Shown piece by piece: positions 26,124 to 34,895 of a stretch of DNA of 64,000 nucleotides; the stretch's first letter is position 1; every line of letters begins with the position of its first letter. The stretch covers positions 62,001-126,000 of the forward strand of contig NZ_RWIJ01000102.1 of assembly GCF_019805165.1 (NCBI RefSeq), in the 5' to 3' direction. Origin of the DNA: Azospirillum sp. 412522. GTDB lineage: Bacteria > Pseudomonadota > Alphaproteobacteria > Azospirillales > Azospirillaceae. The position numbers and the translations under genes were made by a program. A model generated the notes under the pieces. The model searched no databases and was not told the origin of the DNA. It was given only the letters and a program-made list of their open reading frames with translations.

Positions 26124-28313
26124 ATGAGCGGGCAAGCCATCGCGTCATCGACGGAGTTCCTGGCCGGGCTGGTGGAGCGCGTGACCTTTCACAGCGCCGA
26201 GACCGGCTTTTGCGTGCTCCGGGTGAAGGTCCGGGGGCATCGCGATCTTGTTGTTGTGGTCGGCCACGCGGCGATGATCTCGGCCGGGGAATGGATCCAG
26301 GCGAGCGGAAGCTGGATCAACGATCGCACCCACGGTCTCCAGTTCAAGGCCACCTTCCTGAAGGCAACCCAGCCGACGACGCTGGAGGGCATCGAGAAAT
26401 ACCTGGGCTCCGGGATGATCAAGGGCATCGGTCCGGTCTACGCGAAGAAGCTCGTCAAGGCATTCGGCGAGGCCGTGTTCGACGTCATCGAGGCCGAGCC
26501 CGGTCGCCTGCGCGAGGTCACGGGCATCGGGCCCAGGCGGGCCGACCGCATCGTCAAAGGATGGGCCGACCAACGGGCGATCAGGGAGATCATGCTGTTC
26601 CTGCACGCCAACGGCGTCGGGACCTCCAGGGCCGTCAGGATCTACAAGACCTACGGGCAGGAGGCCATCCAACTCATCACCGAGAACCCATACCGGCTGG
26701 CCCGGGACATTCGCGGTATCGGCTTCAAGACCGCTGATGCCATCGCCGCCAAGCTGGGCATCGAGAAGACGGCTATGGTCCGCGTCCGGGCAGGCATCGG
26801 CTATGCGCTGGCCGAAGCTATGGACGAAGGGCACTGCGGCCTGCCGGTGGAGGACCTGGAGAAGCTGGCCAGCGAACTCCTGGAGGTCGCCACCGATCTG
26901 GTGGTCGAGGCGCTGACGGACGAGCTTCGTGACGGCGCCATCATCGCCGACCAGTTGGAGGGCAGGAACTGCGTCTTCCTGGCCGGGCTGTACCGGGCCG
27001 AGCAGGCCATCGCCGCCCGGCTGCGGGGACTTGCGGCCGGGACGCTGCCCTGGCCCGTCATCGACATGGAGAAAGCGCTGGAGTGGGTTGAGGGGAGGAC
27101 GGGACTGACGCTGGCGCCGAGCCAGCGGGAGGCTGTCCGGCTTGCCCTGGCATCCAAGGTCATGGTCATAACCGGCGGACCCGGCGTGGGCAAGACGACC
27201 CTGGTCAACTCCATCCTGAAGATCCTGGCTGCCAAGCACATTCGCATCCTGCTGTGCGCCCCGACCGGCCGGGCGGCCAAGCGGCTCTCAGAGAGCACCG
27301 GGATGGAAGCCAGGACCATCCACCGGATGCTCGCCTTCGACCCGGCTGCCGGTGGCTTCAAGCACGGTGAGGAGAACCGGCTGGAATGCGATCTGCTCGT
27401 CGTCGACGAGACGTCCATGGTGGACGTGCCGCTGATGAACGCGCTGCTGAAGGCGACCCCCGACAGGTCGGCCCTGATCCTGGTCGGCGATGTCGACCAG
27501 TTGCCGTCGGTGGGGCCGGGGCAGGTGCTGGCCGACGTGATTGCATCCGGCGCCGTGCCCGTGGTGCGCCTGACCGAGGTTTTCCGGCAGGCGGCGGCCA
27601 GCCGCATCATCGTCAATGCCCACCGTATTAACCAGGGGCAGATGCCGGACCTGACACCAGTAGAGGGCTCGGACTTCTACTTCGTCGAAGCGGCAGAACC
27701 CGAGGACGGTGTTCGCAAGCTCATCGAAGTCGTTCGGAACCGGATCCCGAAGCGCTTCGGCCTAGACCCCGTGCGCGACGTCCAGGTGCTCTGTCCGATG
27801 AACCGCGGGGGCCTCGGCGCCCGGTCGCTGAACGTGGAACTCCAGGCGGTCCTGAACCCGCCGGGCGATGTCCGGGTTGAGCGCTTCGGCTGGACCTATT
27901 GCGTCGGCGACAAGGTGATGCAGACCGAGAACGACTACGAGAAGGAGGTCTACAACGGCGACCTGGGCGTCATCACCGCGATGGATCCGGAGAACAGTGA
28001 ACTGCTGATCGACTTCGACGGCCGTGAGGTGGCCTACGACTTCGGCGAACTGGATAGGGTATCGCTGGCCTACGCGACGACGATCCACAAGAGCCAAGGC
28101 TCGGAATACCCGGCCGTCGTCATCCCGCTGGCGATGCAACATTGGACGATGCTCAGGCGCAATCTCGTCTATACCGGCGTCACCCGCGGGAAGCGGCTGG
28201 TCGTCGTTGTGGGCCAGCGGAAGGCGATCGGGATGGCGGTGCGGGCACGGCAGGAGGGGCGTCGGTGGTCGAAGCTGAAGGAGTGGTTGGGCGTGCAGGC
28301 GAACAGCGGATAA
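26124..28313 (+). CDS. recD2: RecD2-type ATP-dependent DNA helicase
   Basis: Superfamily 1 helicase of 729 residues. An N-terminal OB-like part and helix-hairpin-helix repeats (EVTGIGPRRADRIVKGW, then IRGIGFKTADAIAAKLG) precede the motor. Walker A GGPGVGKTT is at residues 351-359, Walker B VVDETSMVD follows, and the C-terminal ATTIHKSQGSEYPAVV is motif V. RecD2 works without RecBC in DNA repair and replication-fork processing. ATG 26124 is chosen; a frame from 25905 has no helicase-like N-terminus. Its end directly abuts a decayed copper-ATPase fragment on the other strand. Confidence 0.93.
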   Translation: MSGQAIASSTEFLAGLVERVTFHSAETGFCVLRVKVRGHRDLVVVVGHAAMISAGEWIQASGSWINDRTHGLQFKATFLKATQPTTLEGIEKYLGSGMIKGIGPVYAKKLVKAFGEAVFDVIEAEPGRLREVTGIGPRRADRIVKGWADQRAIREIMLFLHANGVGTSRAVRIYKTYGQEAIQLITENPYRLARDIRGIGFKTADAIAAKLGIEKTAMVRVRAGIGYALAEAMDEGHCGLPVEDLEKLASELLEVATDLVVEALTDELRDGAIIADQLEGRNCVFLAGLYRAEQAIAARLRGLAAGTLPWPVIDMEKALEWVEGRTGLTLAPSQREAVRLALASKVMVITGGPGVGKTTLVNSILKILAAKHIRILLCAPTGRAAKRLSESTGMEARTIHRMLAFDPAAGGFKHGEENRLECDLLVVDETSMVDVPLMNALLKATPDRSALILVGDVDQLPSVGPGQVLADVIASGAVPVVRLTEVFRQAAASRIIVNAHRINQGQMPDLTPVEGSDFYFVEAAEPEDGVRKLIEVVRNRIPKRFGLDPVRDVQVLCPMNRGGLGARSLNVELQAVLNPPGDVRVERFGWTYCVGDKVMQTENDYEKEVYNGDLGVITAMDPENSELLIDFDGREVAYDFGELDRVSLAYATTIHKSQGSEYPAVVIPLAMQHWTMLRRNLVYTGVTRGKRLVVVVGQRKAIGMAVRARQEGRRWSKLKEWLGVQANSG

Positions 28314-28512
28314 AAGACGCCCGCCGCGACCGGCACGCCGAGCGCGTTATAGACGAAGGCCAGGAACAAGTTCTGCCGCATGTTGCCCATGGTGGCCCGA
28401 CTCAGAACCCGCGCCCGTGCGATGCTCGCCAAGTCGCCTTTGACCATCGTCTCACCGGCACTCTGGATGGCAGCATCCGTGCCAGTGCCGATGGCGACGC
28501 CGACGTCAGCCT
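28308..28512 (-). pseudogene. 3' fragment of a copper-translocating P-type ATPase
   Basis: One minus-strand frame encodes AAEADVGVAIGTGTDAAIQS, then GNMRQNLFLAFVYNALGVPV and GVFYP, the hinge and final membrane helices of CopA-type ATPases. Everything N-terminal is missing, and the C-terminus is cut at the RecD2 stop codon. The upstream boundary is fused directly to the small periplasmic gene fragment at 28513. Confidence 0.75.
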
Positions 28513-28801
28513 CGGCTGCCCCTTGAGGGCGTTGGCGCCCGCGGGCTCGAGCGCGACCTTCTGGGTCTGCTTGTTCGCCAGGACGGTCGCCTCGGCCTTG
28601 GCGCCGGTCACATCGACCGGCTTGTCGGCGCCATCGGTCACGTACAGGACGACATCGTTGCCCTCGAGCACGACTTCGACATGGTAGGGGGCCCGCGTCG
28701 GCGCGCTGGCCGCTGTTCGGGCCGATCTTCGGGCCGTCGGCGAAGGCCGTGGCCGAGGCGGTGAACAGGGCGGCGGCGAGGAGGAGGGTCGAGAAATTCA
28801 C
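28513..28801 (-). pseudogene. Frameshifted small periplasmic protein gene of a metal-efflux cluster
   Basis: A GTG at 28801 with AAGGAAG upstream starts a signal-peptide-like sequence VNFSTLLLAAALFTASATAF. After about 35 residues the frame changes: one extra C in the run CCCCC near 28690 moves translation out of YHVEVVLEGNDVVLYVTDG. The second part reads to VALEPAGANALKGQ and then fuses with the ATPase fragment. Such proteins normally accompany RND metal-efflux genes. Confidence 0.65.
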
Positions 28802-28836
28802 GATGGCTTCCTTCTGGATGGACTGGGTGAGGGGGA

Positions 28837-29540
28837 TCAGTAGGCCTCGGCCGGACGCAGCGAACCGGCCTGGGCGGCGACCAGGCGATTTAGCGGCTTC
28901 TCGCCGAGCTTGAGGAAGAGGACCGGGGTCAGGAAGGTGTCGAGCAGGGTCGCGCTGACCAGCCCGCCGAAGATGGTGACGGCGACGGGATGCAGGATCT
29001 CCTTGCCCGGCGGGTCGGCGCCGATCATCAGCGGCACCAGCGCTACCCCCGCTGAAAGCGCGGTCATCAGTACGGGTGTCAGGCGCTCCTGGCTGCACCG
29101 GATCACCATGGCCTTGCCGAAGGTCTCGCCCTCGTGCAGGACCAGGTTGATGTAGCGGCTGATCTTCAGGATGCCGTTGCGCGTGCTGATGCCGGTCAGG
29201 GTGATGAAGCCAATCATCGAGGCGACGGACAACGGCTGCCCGGCGATCCACAGCGCCGCGACGCTGCCGATCAGGGCCAGCGGCACGTTGCCCATGATGA
29301 TCAGCGTAAGCACCGCGGAGCGGTAGCGGCTGTAGAGCACCAGGAAGATCATCGCCAAGGAAACCATCGACAGCGCGGCGATGGTCTTGGATGCCTCCTC
29401 CTGCGCCTGGAAGGTGCCCTCCAGGCTGGTGAAGTAGCCGGGCGGCAGCTGCGACTGGGCGATAACGTCGCGGATGCTCGCGATGATCCGGGCCATGTCC
29501 GTCTGGCCGTCGGAGTTGTCGAGGATGACGATGCAGCGCT
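28837..29540 (-). pseudogene. C-terminal fragment of a CusA/CzcA-type RND efflux transporter
   Basis: About 230 residues matching the last portion of heavy-metal RND pumps: NSDGQTDMARIIASIRDVI, then FLVLYSRYRSAVLTLIIMGN, then GFITLTGISTRNGILKISRY and the final helix TLLDTFLTPVLFLKLGEKPL. More than three quarters of the normal ~1040-residue protein is missing upstream, where the sequence switches near 29540 to an unrelated plus-strand frame. It is not expected to be functional. Confidence 0.85.
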
Positions 29541-29767
29541 TGGCCGAGACCGTCTTTGACCTGCGGCTGCCGCAGCGTGAAGAAGACGATTTCGTTCAGG
29601 CTCTTCGGAGCATCGAGACGAGCGCCATCGCGTTGCGACGCCTCGGCCGTGATCGCGTGGTCATCGACATCGGGAACCCGATCGATGCTTTCGATTTGGC
29701 CCGGAAGGTCGGCGAAATCCGCGAACGAAGCATCGAGTCCCGGCGCCCGGCGCCGGGTGGCCGGTGA
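29531..29767 (+). CDS. Hypothetical protein, probably a fragment
   Basis: Residues after the first ten (FDLRLPQREEDDFVQALRS, then RRLGRDRVVIDIGNPIDAF) look like genuine protein with good codon bias. The start region, however, lies within the end of the RND fragment on the other strand. The frame may therefore be the 3' part of a gene joined at the recombination point near 29540. No family was recognised. Confidence 0.35.
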   Translation: MQRLAETVFDLRLPQREEDDFVQALRSIETSAIALRRLGRDRVVIDIGNPIDAFDLARKVGEIRERSIESRRPAPGGR

Positions 29768-29785
29768 AGCTCCCGGCGGCGAGCT

Positions 29786-30199
29786 TCAGGCGGCTTTCCG
29801 CCCGGCGTCCCAGCCGCAAATCTCGAGGCCCCAGATGACCTGCTTTAGATACCCTTCCGGCAGGCTGCCGGTGCCCTGCTTGCCCAGCGCATAGACGCCA
29901 TCGAAGGTGATCGCACGGCCGCGCTCCAGGTCCAGCAGGCTGACGGGCATGGTGACCTGCATCCTGCCCTGCTCCGACCTGCCGACAAGGACGATGTCGA
30001 AGGCATCGGAGCTGCCGAAAGCAAAACGCTGGATGACTGGGTGCCAGTCGTCCAGTCGGGCCACCGGCTCCCGATCTGCGGCCGCCCTACCGGTCAGGGA
30101 CGCGAGTTCGGCATCGGTCGGCCGATCAAGCTGCACGCGAGGGAACGGCGAAGTGGGGAGCGTCGCCGGTGTCTGGGTCGGATCGTCGTCATTGATCAT
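29786..30199 (-). CDS. Hypothetical protein
   Basis: Protein of 137 residues. A Thr/Pro-rich N-terminus is followed by a compact region: FDIVLVGRSEQGRMQVTMPV, SLLDLERGRAITFDGVYALG and QVIWGLEICGWDAG. It seems soluble, without cysteine clusters or a nucleotide-binding motif. No family was recognised. It stands beside another small minus-strand gene and may be part of a plasmid-maintenance set. Confidence 0.55.
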   Translation of the reverse strand: MINDDDPTQTPATLPTSPFPRVQLDRPTDAELASLTGRAAADREPVARLDDWHPVIQRFAFGSSDAFDIVLVGRSEQGRMQVTMPVSLLDLERGRAITFDGVYALGKQGTGSLPEGYLKQVIWGLEICGWDAGRKAA

Positions 30200-30336
30200 A
30201 GCGGTCGTCCGCCTGCCGGTAGGAGTGTCGAGTCAGGCGAAATTTTGTTCGTGCTTTGTTCGAAATGCAACAGGAAAATGGCTCCGATGCACGTGACAAT
30301 AGCTGAGGTTCGCAGCCGCCCCGTTGCTGCTGCCGG

Positions 30337-30621
30337 TCAACACCCGGCCCGCCGCTGGAGGAACTCTTCCCACACCGGGTTCTCGTTCACGGCCGTTGCG
30401 ACGATGCCTTTTGTGTCGATGTGGTTCGGGACGCAGGCATGGAGGGTCGACAGGCTCCAAGGGTCATCGACGCGGGATACCCATCGGGCCAGGGTCTCGG
30501 AGAGTTCCGCCCGACGGTCGGAGCGCGTCAGTTCGTCGAAGACCGGCACCTTGGCGGCTTCTTTCATCAGGGCGCCAAGGGGGCCGCACAGCTGCGGCCG
30601 AACTCCGGCCGAGTGCAGCAC
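30337..30621 (-). CDS. Hypothetical protein with unclear or lost start
   Basis: From a GTG at 30621 it encodes 94 residues (VPVFDELTRSDRRAELSETL, then NENPVWEEFLQRRAGC). Upstream, the same frame continues with convincing protein sequence (GGASYEQISQTLWYDWSD) back to a TGA near 30738, with no ATG, GTG or TTG. A GGGGAGG followed by ATG at about 30710 is in another frame that stops after a few codons. Either a frameshift has destroyed the true start or the gene is decayed. Confidence 0.45.
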   Translation of the reverse strand: MLHSAGVRPQLCGPLGALMKEAAKVPVFDELTRSDRRAELSETLARWVSRVDDPWSLSTLHACVPNHIDTKGIVATAVNENPVWEEFLQRRAGC

Positions 30622-30878
30622 CGGCTGGAGGGAATCGCTCCAGTCGTACCAAAGCGTCTGGCTGATCTGCTCATAGGATGCGCCGCCATCCGCTCTCAGC
30701 AGGTGGACGGCGAAATCATCCTCCCCTTCGGCAAGCCATCCTCAGGGCACGCCCCGGGTGGTGGCATCGCACAAGCGCCGGTCGCTGTGGCGCCGCCGAC
30801 CCTCACCTGTCGACCGCGGTACGGTCGAGACATCGCCTGCTCAAAGGTCGCCGATGCGCCGACACACCGATGTGCCCG

Positions 30879-30912
30879 TACGACGACATGTTGAGGTCAC
30901 CGGACCGTCGTA
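30879..30912 (+). repeat. Hairpin element copy A (TTGAGGTCACC core)
   Basis: TACGAC (30879-30884) pairs with GTCGTA (30907-30912) around ATGTTGAGGTCACC. It is one copy of the dispersed intergenic family with a conserved loop and variable stems. Confidence 0.6.
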
Positions 30913-31012
30913 TGTACACCTCAGCGTCCGACGACGCGCTGGAGAGGTTGCTAAGTCGTTGCATCTTTTCACTGTTTGCGCCTTGCGCCTGTTGAATTCG
31001 GCGCTCCGGCGT

Positions 31013-31041
31013 CCGCCGACATGTTGAGGTCAACAGGGCGG
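31013..31041 (+). repeat. Hairpin element copy B (TGTTGAGGTCAACA core)
   Basis: The inner arms TGTTGA and TCAACA are perfect around a central GG (31022-31035). The outer arms CCGCC (31013-31017) and GGCGG (31037-31041) also pair. Confidence 0.65.
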
Positions 31042-31054
31042 CGGGTTTTCTTTA

Positions 31055-31164
31055 GACGGCATGTTAAAATCTTTTCTATCCGAACACTTGTCATAAAAAA
31101 TTAGATTAATGCATGGCCATGATATGGGTTCCTAGAGTAGACGGTATGTTGATGTCACCAAGAG
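31055..31164 (+). repeat. Two degenerate hairpin-family cores (C and D)
   Basis: GACGGCATGTTAAAATC at 31055-31071 and GACGGTATGTTGATGTCACC at 31140-31159 resemble the same element but have lost most stem pairing. They lie about 85 bases apart in the same orientation, upstream of the gene at 31444. Confidence 0.4.
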
Positions 31165-31443
31165 ACTTTGTCTTATGACCGCTACAGCGTCAGATTGACA
31201 TCTGGTATGGGATGGAAGGTATCGAAATTTACTAGGCAGCGATCAGAATTCTCTTGCGTGCGGCCGCCGAGGAAAGCATCATATCCAAGCGGGACATCGA
31301 GCCCGTGGGCTTGGCGCAGCCCGACCGCCCGTCGAATACCCTACCGGGGCGAAGCACCCGGTCACTCGTCTCTTCCGACCCGCGCATCCTCGCGTTGGGC
31401 CGATGTGAAAGGGCGCCATCGGTCTCATCATACGGAGGCTGCG

Positions 31444-32496
31444 ATGCAGGTCGCCATCACCCGGGATTCGTTCCGTTCCATCAAGTGCGCCATCCTCGAG
31501 CAATACCCGCTCGCAAGGCACGCCAAGAGCCAGACCCTGACCGAGGCGCTCGCCCGAGGTCTCGGGGCGAAAACCCATGCGGGGCTCATAGCCGCCATGG
31601 CGGATCGCGGGGTGTCCGTCTGCCCGATCAACCAAGGTGCCTTCCTGCGCCACCTCGCGACCCACGGCGTCCGCATGGATCTCGAAAAGGAGATCCTCGA
31701 CGCCTGGCCGCTGGAAATGATCATCCGGCTGGCCCTCCCGCCCGCATGCATCATCGAAGCCGACCCGGTTGCCGACCCGGTTCTGGCGTTCGACCTCGAC
31801 AGCCTGTCGCGGATCACAACGAACGCGCGCACGGCGATCGAGGTCTGGTATCTCGTTCAGGCCGCCGACGCCAATCCCATGGCAGTCCGTGACGTCCGCG
31901 GGCAGCTGCCGGGTGTCGTCGAGGTCTGCACGTCGGCGGAGCGGGCCGAATGGGTATCCCGCATGTGCCACGAAGCCCTTGACCGCCGCAAGCTGCCGCT
32001 CGTGACCATCGGCGGCGAGGAACGCGAGATCGCGTCGGTCATCGCCGAGATGATCAGCGCGCAGTTGCTGATCTGCGAGGGCGACGGTGCCGAGCGACTG
32101 CCCGGCCGGACCGACCTCTTGATGTGCGACTACCTCAAGTCGAAGCTGACGCTGGACCTGTCCCTGCCGCAGCTGGAAGACGGAGCGAACATCCGCCTGG
32201 AAAGGGCGACCAGGATGATGCTCAAGGCTGCGGCGCTCGCCGTAGCATGCCGGATGTCGGCCCCACACGTCGACCAGGGGGCAACGGTGAACCCAGACGG
32301 TCGGCGGTTGCGGGCCGAGCGATGCATGCCGCAACGGAGTATCCTCCAGGTGATGCCGGACTCGTTGCCGGACCGGGAACTGGAGATCGACGTCCCCGAG
32401 GCGTTCCACATGCTCAACGATGCCGTCGAGGAATGGCGTTTGGCATCCGATGAGCAAAGCATGGGCATCAGCGTGCCGATCTCCGCCATCCGGTGA
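31444..32496 (+). CDS. Hypothetical plasmid-type protein
   Basis: Protein of 350 residues from the ATG at 31444. The N-terminal 45 residues (CAILEQYPLARHAKSQTLTE, then ALARGLGAKTHAGLIAAMAD) resemble a short domain found at the start of some plasmid 'glyoxalase-superfamily' proteins. The remainder is mixed helix and strand with no catalytic motif seen. The longer frame from 31168 runs through intergenic-looking sequence. Several hairpin-family elements lie 280-560 bases upstream. The function is unknown. Confidence 0.6.
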   Translation: MQVAITRDSFRSIKCAILEQYPLARHAKSQTLTEALARGLGAKTHAGLIAAMADRGVSVCPINQGAFLRHLATHGVRMDLEKEILDAWPLEMIIRLALPPACIIEADPVADPVLAFDLDSLSRITTNARTAIEVWYLVQAADANPMAVRDVRGQLPGVVEVCTSAERAEWVSRMCHEALDRRKLPLVTIGGEEREIASVIAEMISAQLLICEGDGAERLPGRTDLLMCDYLKSKLTLDLSLPQLEDGANIRLERATRMMLKAAALAVACRMSAPHVDQGATVNPDGRRLRAERCMPQRSILQVMPDSLPDRELEIDVPEAFHMLNDAVEEWRLASDEQSMGISVPISAIR

Positions 32497-33059
32497 GGGT
32501 CACCGTGAGAGCGGCAGCGGTTCCTTACAGGCGGGAAAACTCGCTTGCCGGGTACCGCCCGCTCCCGCGGCAAGTCATGACGGTGCTGGTGGAAGGATGG
32601 TTCGGTAGTTGCGCTCAGGATCCGGCCGCGGCCGTGTGGGCTCAAGAGCAGGTGCCAGATAGAGGATCGGAATTTGCCCAGAAGAATGCGAGTCAGTGCG
32701 ACACGATTAGTGGCTGGCTTCGAGAAAAATGTTGCCAGTGGCTTGATTTCGCTGGGAATCGGCGCCTAGTATCATGAGGAATCAGGACAAGATGGCGAGA
32801 CCGAAATGCGCATCGATGGGGCGCCAAGGCCACGATTTGGACGACAGGAAGCCTCGGCCGCCGCCCGCGGCACCGAGACAGCCAGCGCACGAAACGCCTC
32901 CCGACGGCCGCCCGGCCGTCTGGAGCAGAGCCGTTGCCCGCACACTGTCGACATCGAAGAATGGCTCGCGGCCCGTGTGAAGCCGGGCGGTCGCGATGCT
33001 GCCCTATCGCCGCCGACCTTGTCGTTTGGACACATCTCTGAGCAACAGAGGAACGTGAG
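32497..33059. other. Intergenic region
   Basis: About 560 bases between two plus-strand genes. Open frames are present on both strands, but their composition (many Arg, Ser, Pro) is typical of non-coding GC-rich DNA. Nothing specific was identified. Confidence 0.35.
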
Positions 33060-33464
33060 ATGATCGAGGATCAGAACCGACAGAGCCAGAACCCTTCCGA
33101 GAGGGATCGCGGTCTGGAGCGGTCTGCCCGGAGACTCCATGTGATCTTCAGTGAACTGGGTGCCTCGATCGAGGGCCAGGACAGCAAGGGAAGGGCGGCC
33201 GCCCTGGCTCAGCTTCGCGCCACGCCGCTCCCGGAGCTTATGGTCGCCGTGTCCTGTGCTGCGTTCCTGGTGCGGCGCGACGTCTCGACTGCCGAAGGCT
33301 GGTGCCGACAGGAGGAGCTCGACGGCCTTGATGGCCCTGACAGCCTTGGAAGTTGGGCCCTCCGATGTTCGCAGCGTGCCCTCACGATCGCCGAGACGCT
33401 TGTGGACGCCACCCAAAACGACCTGCGAGCGGATCATGCCAATCAACTGATCGTACGCCGGTAG
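33060..33464 (+). CDS. Hypothetical protein
   Basis: Protein of 134 residues, largely helical (RSARRLHVIFSELGASIEGQ, then RATPLPELMVAVSCAAFLV and CSQRALTIAETLVDATQND). It has four cysteines without a metal-binding pattern and no signal peptide. The ATG overlaps a GAGATG context with AACGTGAG upstream. Unrecognised family. Confidence 0.5.
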   Translation: MIEDQNRQSQNPSERDRGLERSARRLHVIFSELGASIEGQDSKGRAAALAQLRATPLPELMVAVSCAAFLVRRDVSTAEGWCRQEELDGLDGPDSLGSWALRCSQRALTIAETLVDATQNDLRADHANQLIVRR

Positions 33465-33703
33465 GCAATGCTGTCGAGCGGCGCCTCCCAAGCCCATGTC
33501 CAGCCTTCTCCCAGCAGCCGATGGACGGCTCGGGCCAGCCACGCAGTCCCACCCCATTCGGACCGGGCTTCACCGGCGGCTTCATCGTCGGGATCATCCC
33601 AGGCAGCCAACGGCGCGACGAGCACGCCAACGGCGCCGGTCTGCTTCCATGTGGCTTGGGCGGTCGCCCGCGCAACGATGTCGATCGCCTGATCCCTGGT
33701 TAC
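33443..33703 (-). CDS. Small hypothetical protein with apparent GTA start
   Basis: The minus-strand frame encodes about 86 residues of good protein character (TRDQAIDIVARATAQATWKQ, then SEWGGTAWLARAVHRLLGEG). A strong AAGGAGG lies seven bases before a GTA at 33703, exactly where a GTG or ATG would be expected. The first standard start in frame is a GTG at 33625, which lacks a ribosome site and would remove 26 residues. Either the start codon has mutated or initiation is non-standard. The 3' end overlaps the end of the plus-strand gene at 33464. Confidence 0.4.
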   Translation of the reverse strand, partial: VTRDQAIDIVARATAQATWKQTGAVGVLVAPLAAWDDPDDEAAGEARSEWGGTAWLARAVHRLLGEGWTWAWEAPLDSIAYRRTIS

Positions 33704-33758
33704 CGCCGTCCCTCCTTCTCAGGCCGCGCGCCTTGCACGTCATCCTGTACCCGTTAGA

Positions 33759-34001
33759 TTGCTTCAACGGCCGCAGGTTGGAAACGGAGAGCGCATAGGC
33801 ATTCGGTCGATCCGGCACCACGGCGCGACTTACACCCTGCGCTTCGATCGTCTTGGAGCTCGGTGGCACGTCGAGTTTGCGCGCATGGAGGGGACCACCC
33901 TGGTGGTCTTCATCTCCCGGGGCCGCAGTCGGCGTGCCGTGGTCCGTGCCGTCCATACGGCCATCGAAGGCGATCGTCGGAAAGCGGGCTGCTGTGCGTA
34001 G
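33759..34001 (+). CDS. Small hypothetical protein
   Basis: Eighty residues from a TTG start; the region from residue 14 onward is protein-like (RSIRHHGATYTLRFDRLGAR, then WHVEFARMEGTTLVVFISRG). The true start is unclear because no ATG exists and GGAAACGGAGAG precedes an ATA codon. It overlaps the exonuclease gene by eight bases, suggesting co-translation with it. Confidence 0.4.
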   Translation: MLQRPQVGNGERIGIRSIRHHGATYTLRFDRLGARWHVEFARMEGTTLVVFISRGRSRRAVVRAVHTAIEGDRRKAGCCA

Positions 34002-34491
34002 CATCTTCGAGCCCGAGCCCATAGATCTTGCCCGCGCCTGCGTGATCGACGTCGAGGCAAGCGCCCTGGGCCGCGGCAGCTACCCCATCGAGGTCGGCGT
34101 GGCCTGGCTCGACGGGCGCGTGATGTCCTGGCTTATCCGGCCGACCGCCGAGTGGCTCGAGCGCGGGGTGTGGGAACCGGCCGCCGAGGTGGCCGAGGGG
34201 GTCATGGCCGCCCTGTCCGGCCAACTGCCGCACAGCGACGCGGTCGGCGCCGACGATGCGTGGCTCGCCAGCCTGATGGCTGTCACCGGGCACAGCTATC
34301 CGCGGCTCGAACCGCTCGACGACCTCCTTCGAGAGGTCACGACGGGCAGCAATAAGGACAGGGCGGCCGAGGTCGAGCAGGCGATGACGGAGGCAAGCGC
34401 CCGGCGGCCAAGACGGCACCGCGCAGGTGGCGATGCGGCACGGCTGGCGGAGATGGTCCGAATCCTGGCTGACAGGGCCGATCGCCTCTGA
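33994..34491 (+). CDS. DnaQ-like DEDDh 3'-5' exonuclease
   Basis: Protein of 165 residues from a GTG at 33994. All DEDDh motifs are visible: Exo I Asp19 and Glu21 (VIDVEASALGRGSYPIEVG), Exo II SDAVGADDAWLASLM with Asp87/Asp88, and Exo III His142 and Asp147 (HRAGGDAARL). It is therefore probably an active single-domain exonuclease. Such proteins act in nucleic-acid turnover and occur widely on plasmids. The longer frame from 33853 overlaps the preceding small gene and is not preferred. Confidence 0.8.
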   Translation: MRSIFEPEPIDLARACVIDVEASALGRGSYPIEVGVAWLDGRVMSWLIRPTAEWLERGVWEPAAEVAEGVMAALSGQLPHSDAVGADDAWLASLMAVTGHSYPRLEPLDDLLREVTTGSNKDRAAEVEQAMTEASARRPRRHRAGGDAARLAEMVRILADRADRL

Positions 34492-34874
34492 ATGCCTTCT
34501 TCCGGTATCGTCGGCCGGGCCTGCTGAACGACGGCGGGGCAGGACACGGCCAAGACACCGAACAACGAGTGCACACGAAGGCGGTCACCGCGACCCTTGC
34601 CGCGCCGGGCCGTGGAGTTCCAGTCGACGCTCACGATTGGCAGACCGAGGGCGGCTGACGAAGGGCCTCCGGTGGCTGAGAGGGGCGCCCGGGCGGCCAG
34701 GGGTGCACCGGCGACATTCCGCCTCTCGGCTGCCATCAGGCTCCCAACTCGATGCCGAGGGTGCGGTTCGTGACCGGAACTGCCCCGAATGCCGAGAGGG
34801 TCCAGATAGCCGACGGGCCGGAGCGACGTCGTCCCCCCGTTACTCCCGAAATCAGAATCACATTATCCGGGGTC

Positions 34875-34895
34875 GTGTAACACTTTTTGAGAGTT
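34875..34895 (+). repeat. Single iteron-like copy R0
   Basis: GTCGTGTAACACTTTTT beginning at 34872 is identical over 17 bases to the first unit of the tandem cluster at 35301, about 425 bases downstream and in the same orientation. Confidence 0.6.

Larger units (their letters stand above)
30622..31443. other. Gene-poor region containing hairpin elements
   Basis: About 800 bases upstream of the gene at 31444. The first part holds the 5' coding-like extension of the preceding minus-strand gene. Between 30879 and 31164 there are four related elements with a TGAGGTC-like core, described separately. No other gene was recognised. Confidence 0.5.

Noticed and set aside
30041..30894. Plus-strand open frames in the 30 kb region.
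   Set aside because: Minus-strand frames there have better protein character; the plus frames are rich in Arg, Ser and Pro with no motif.
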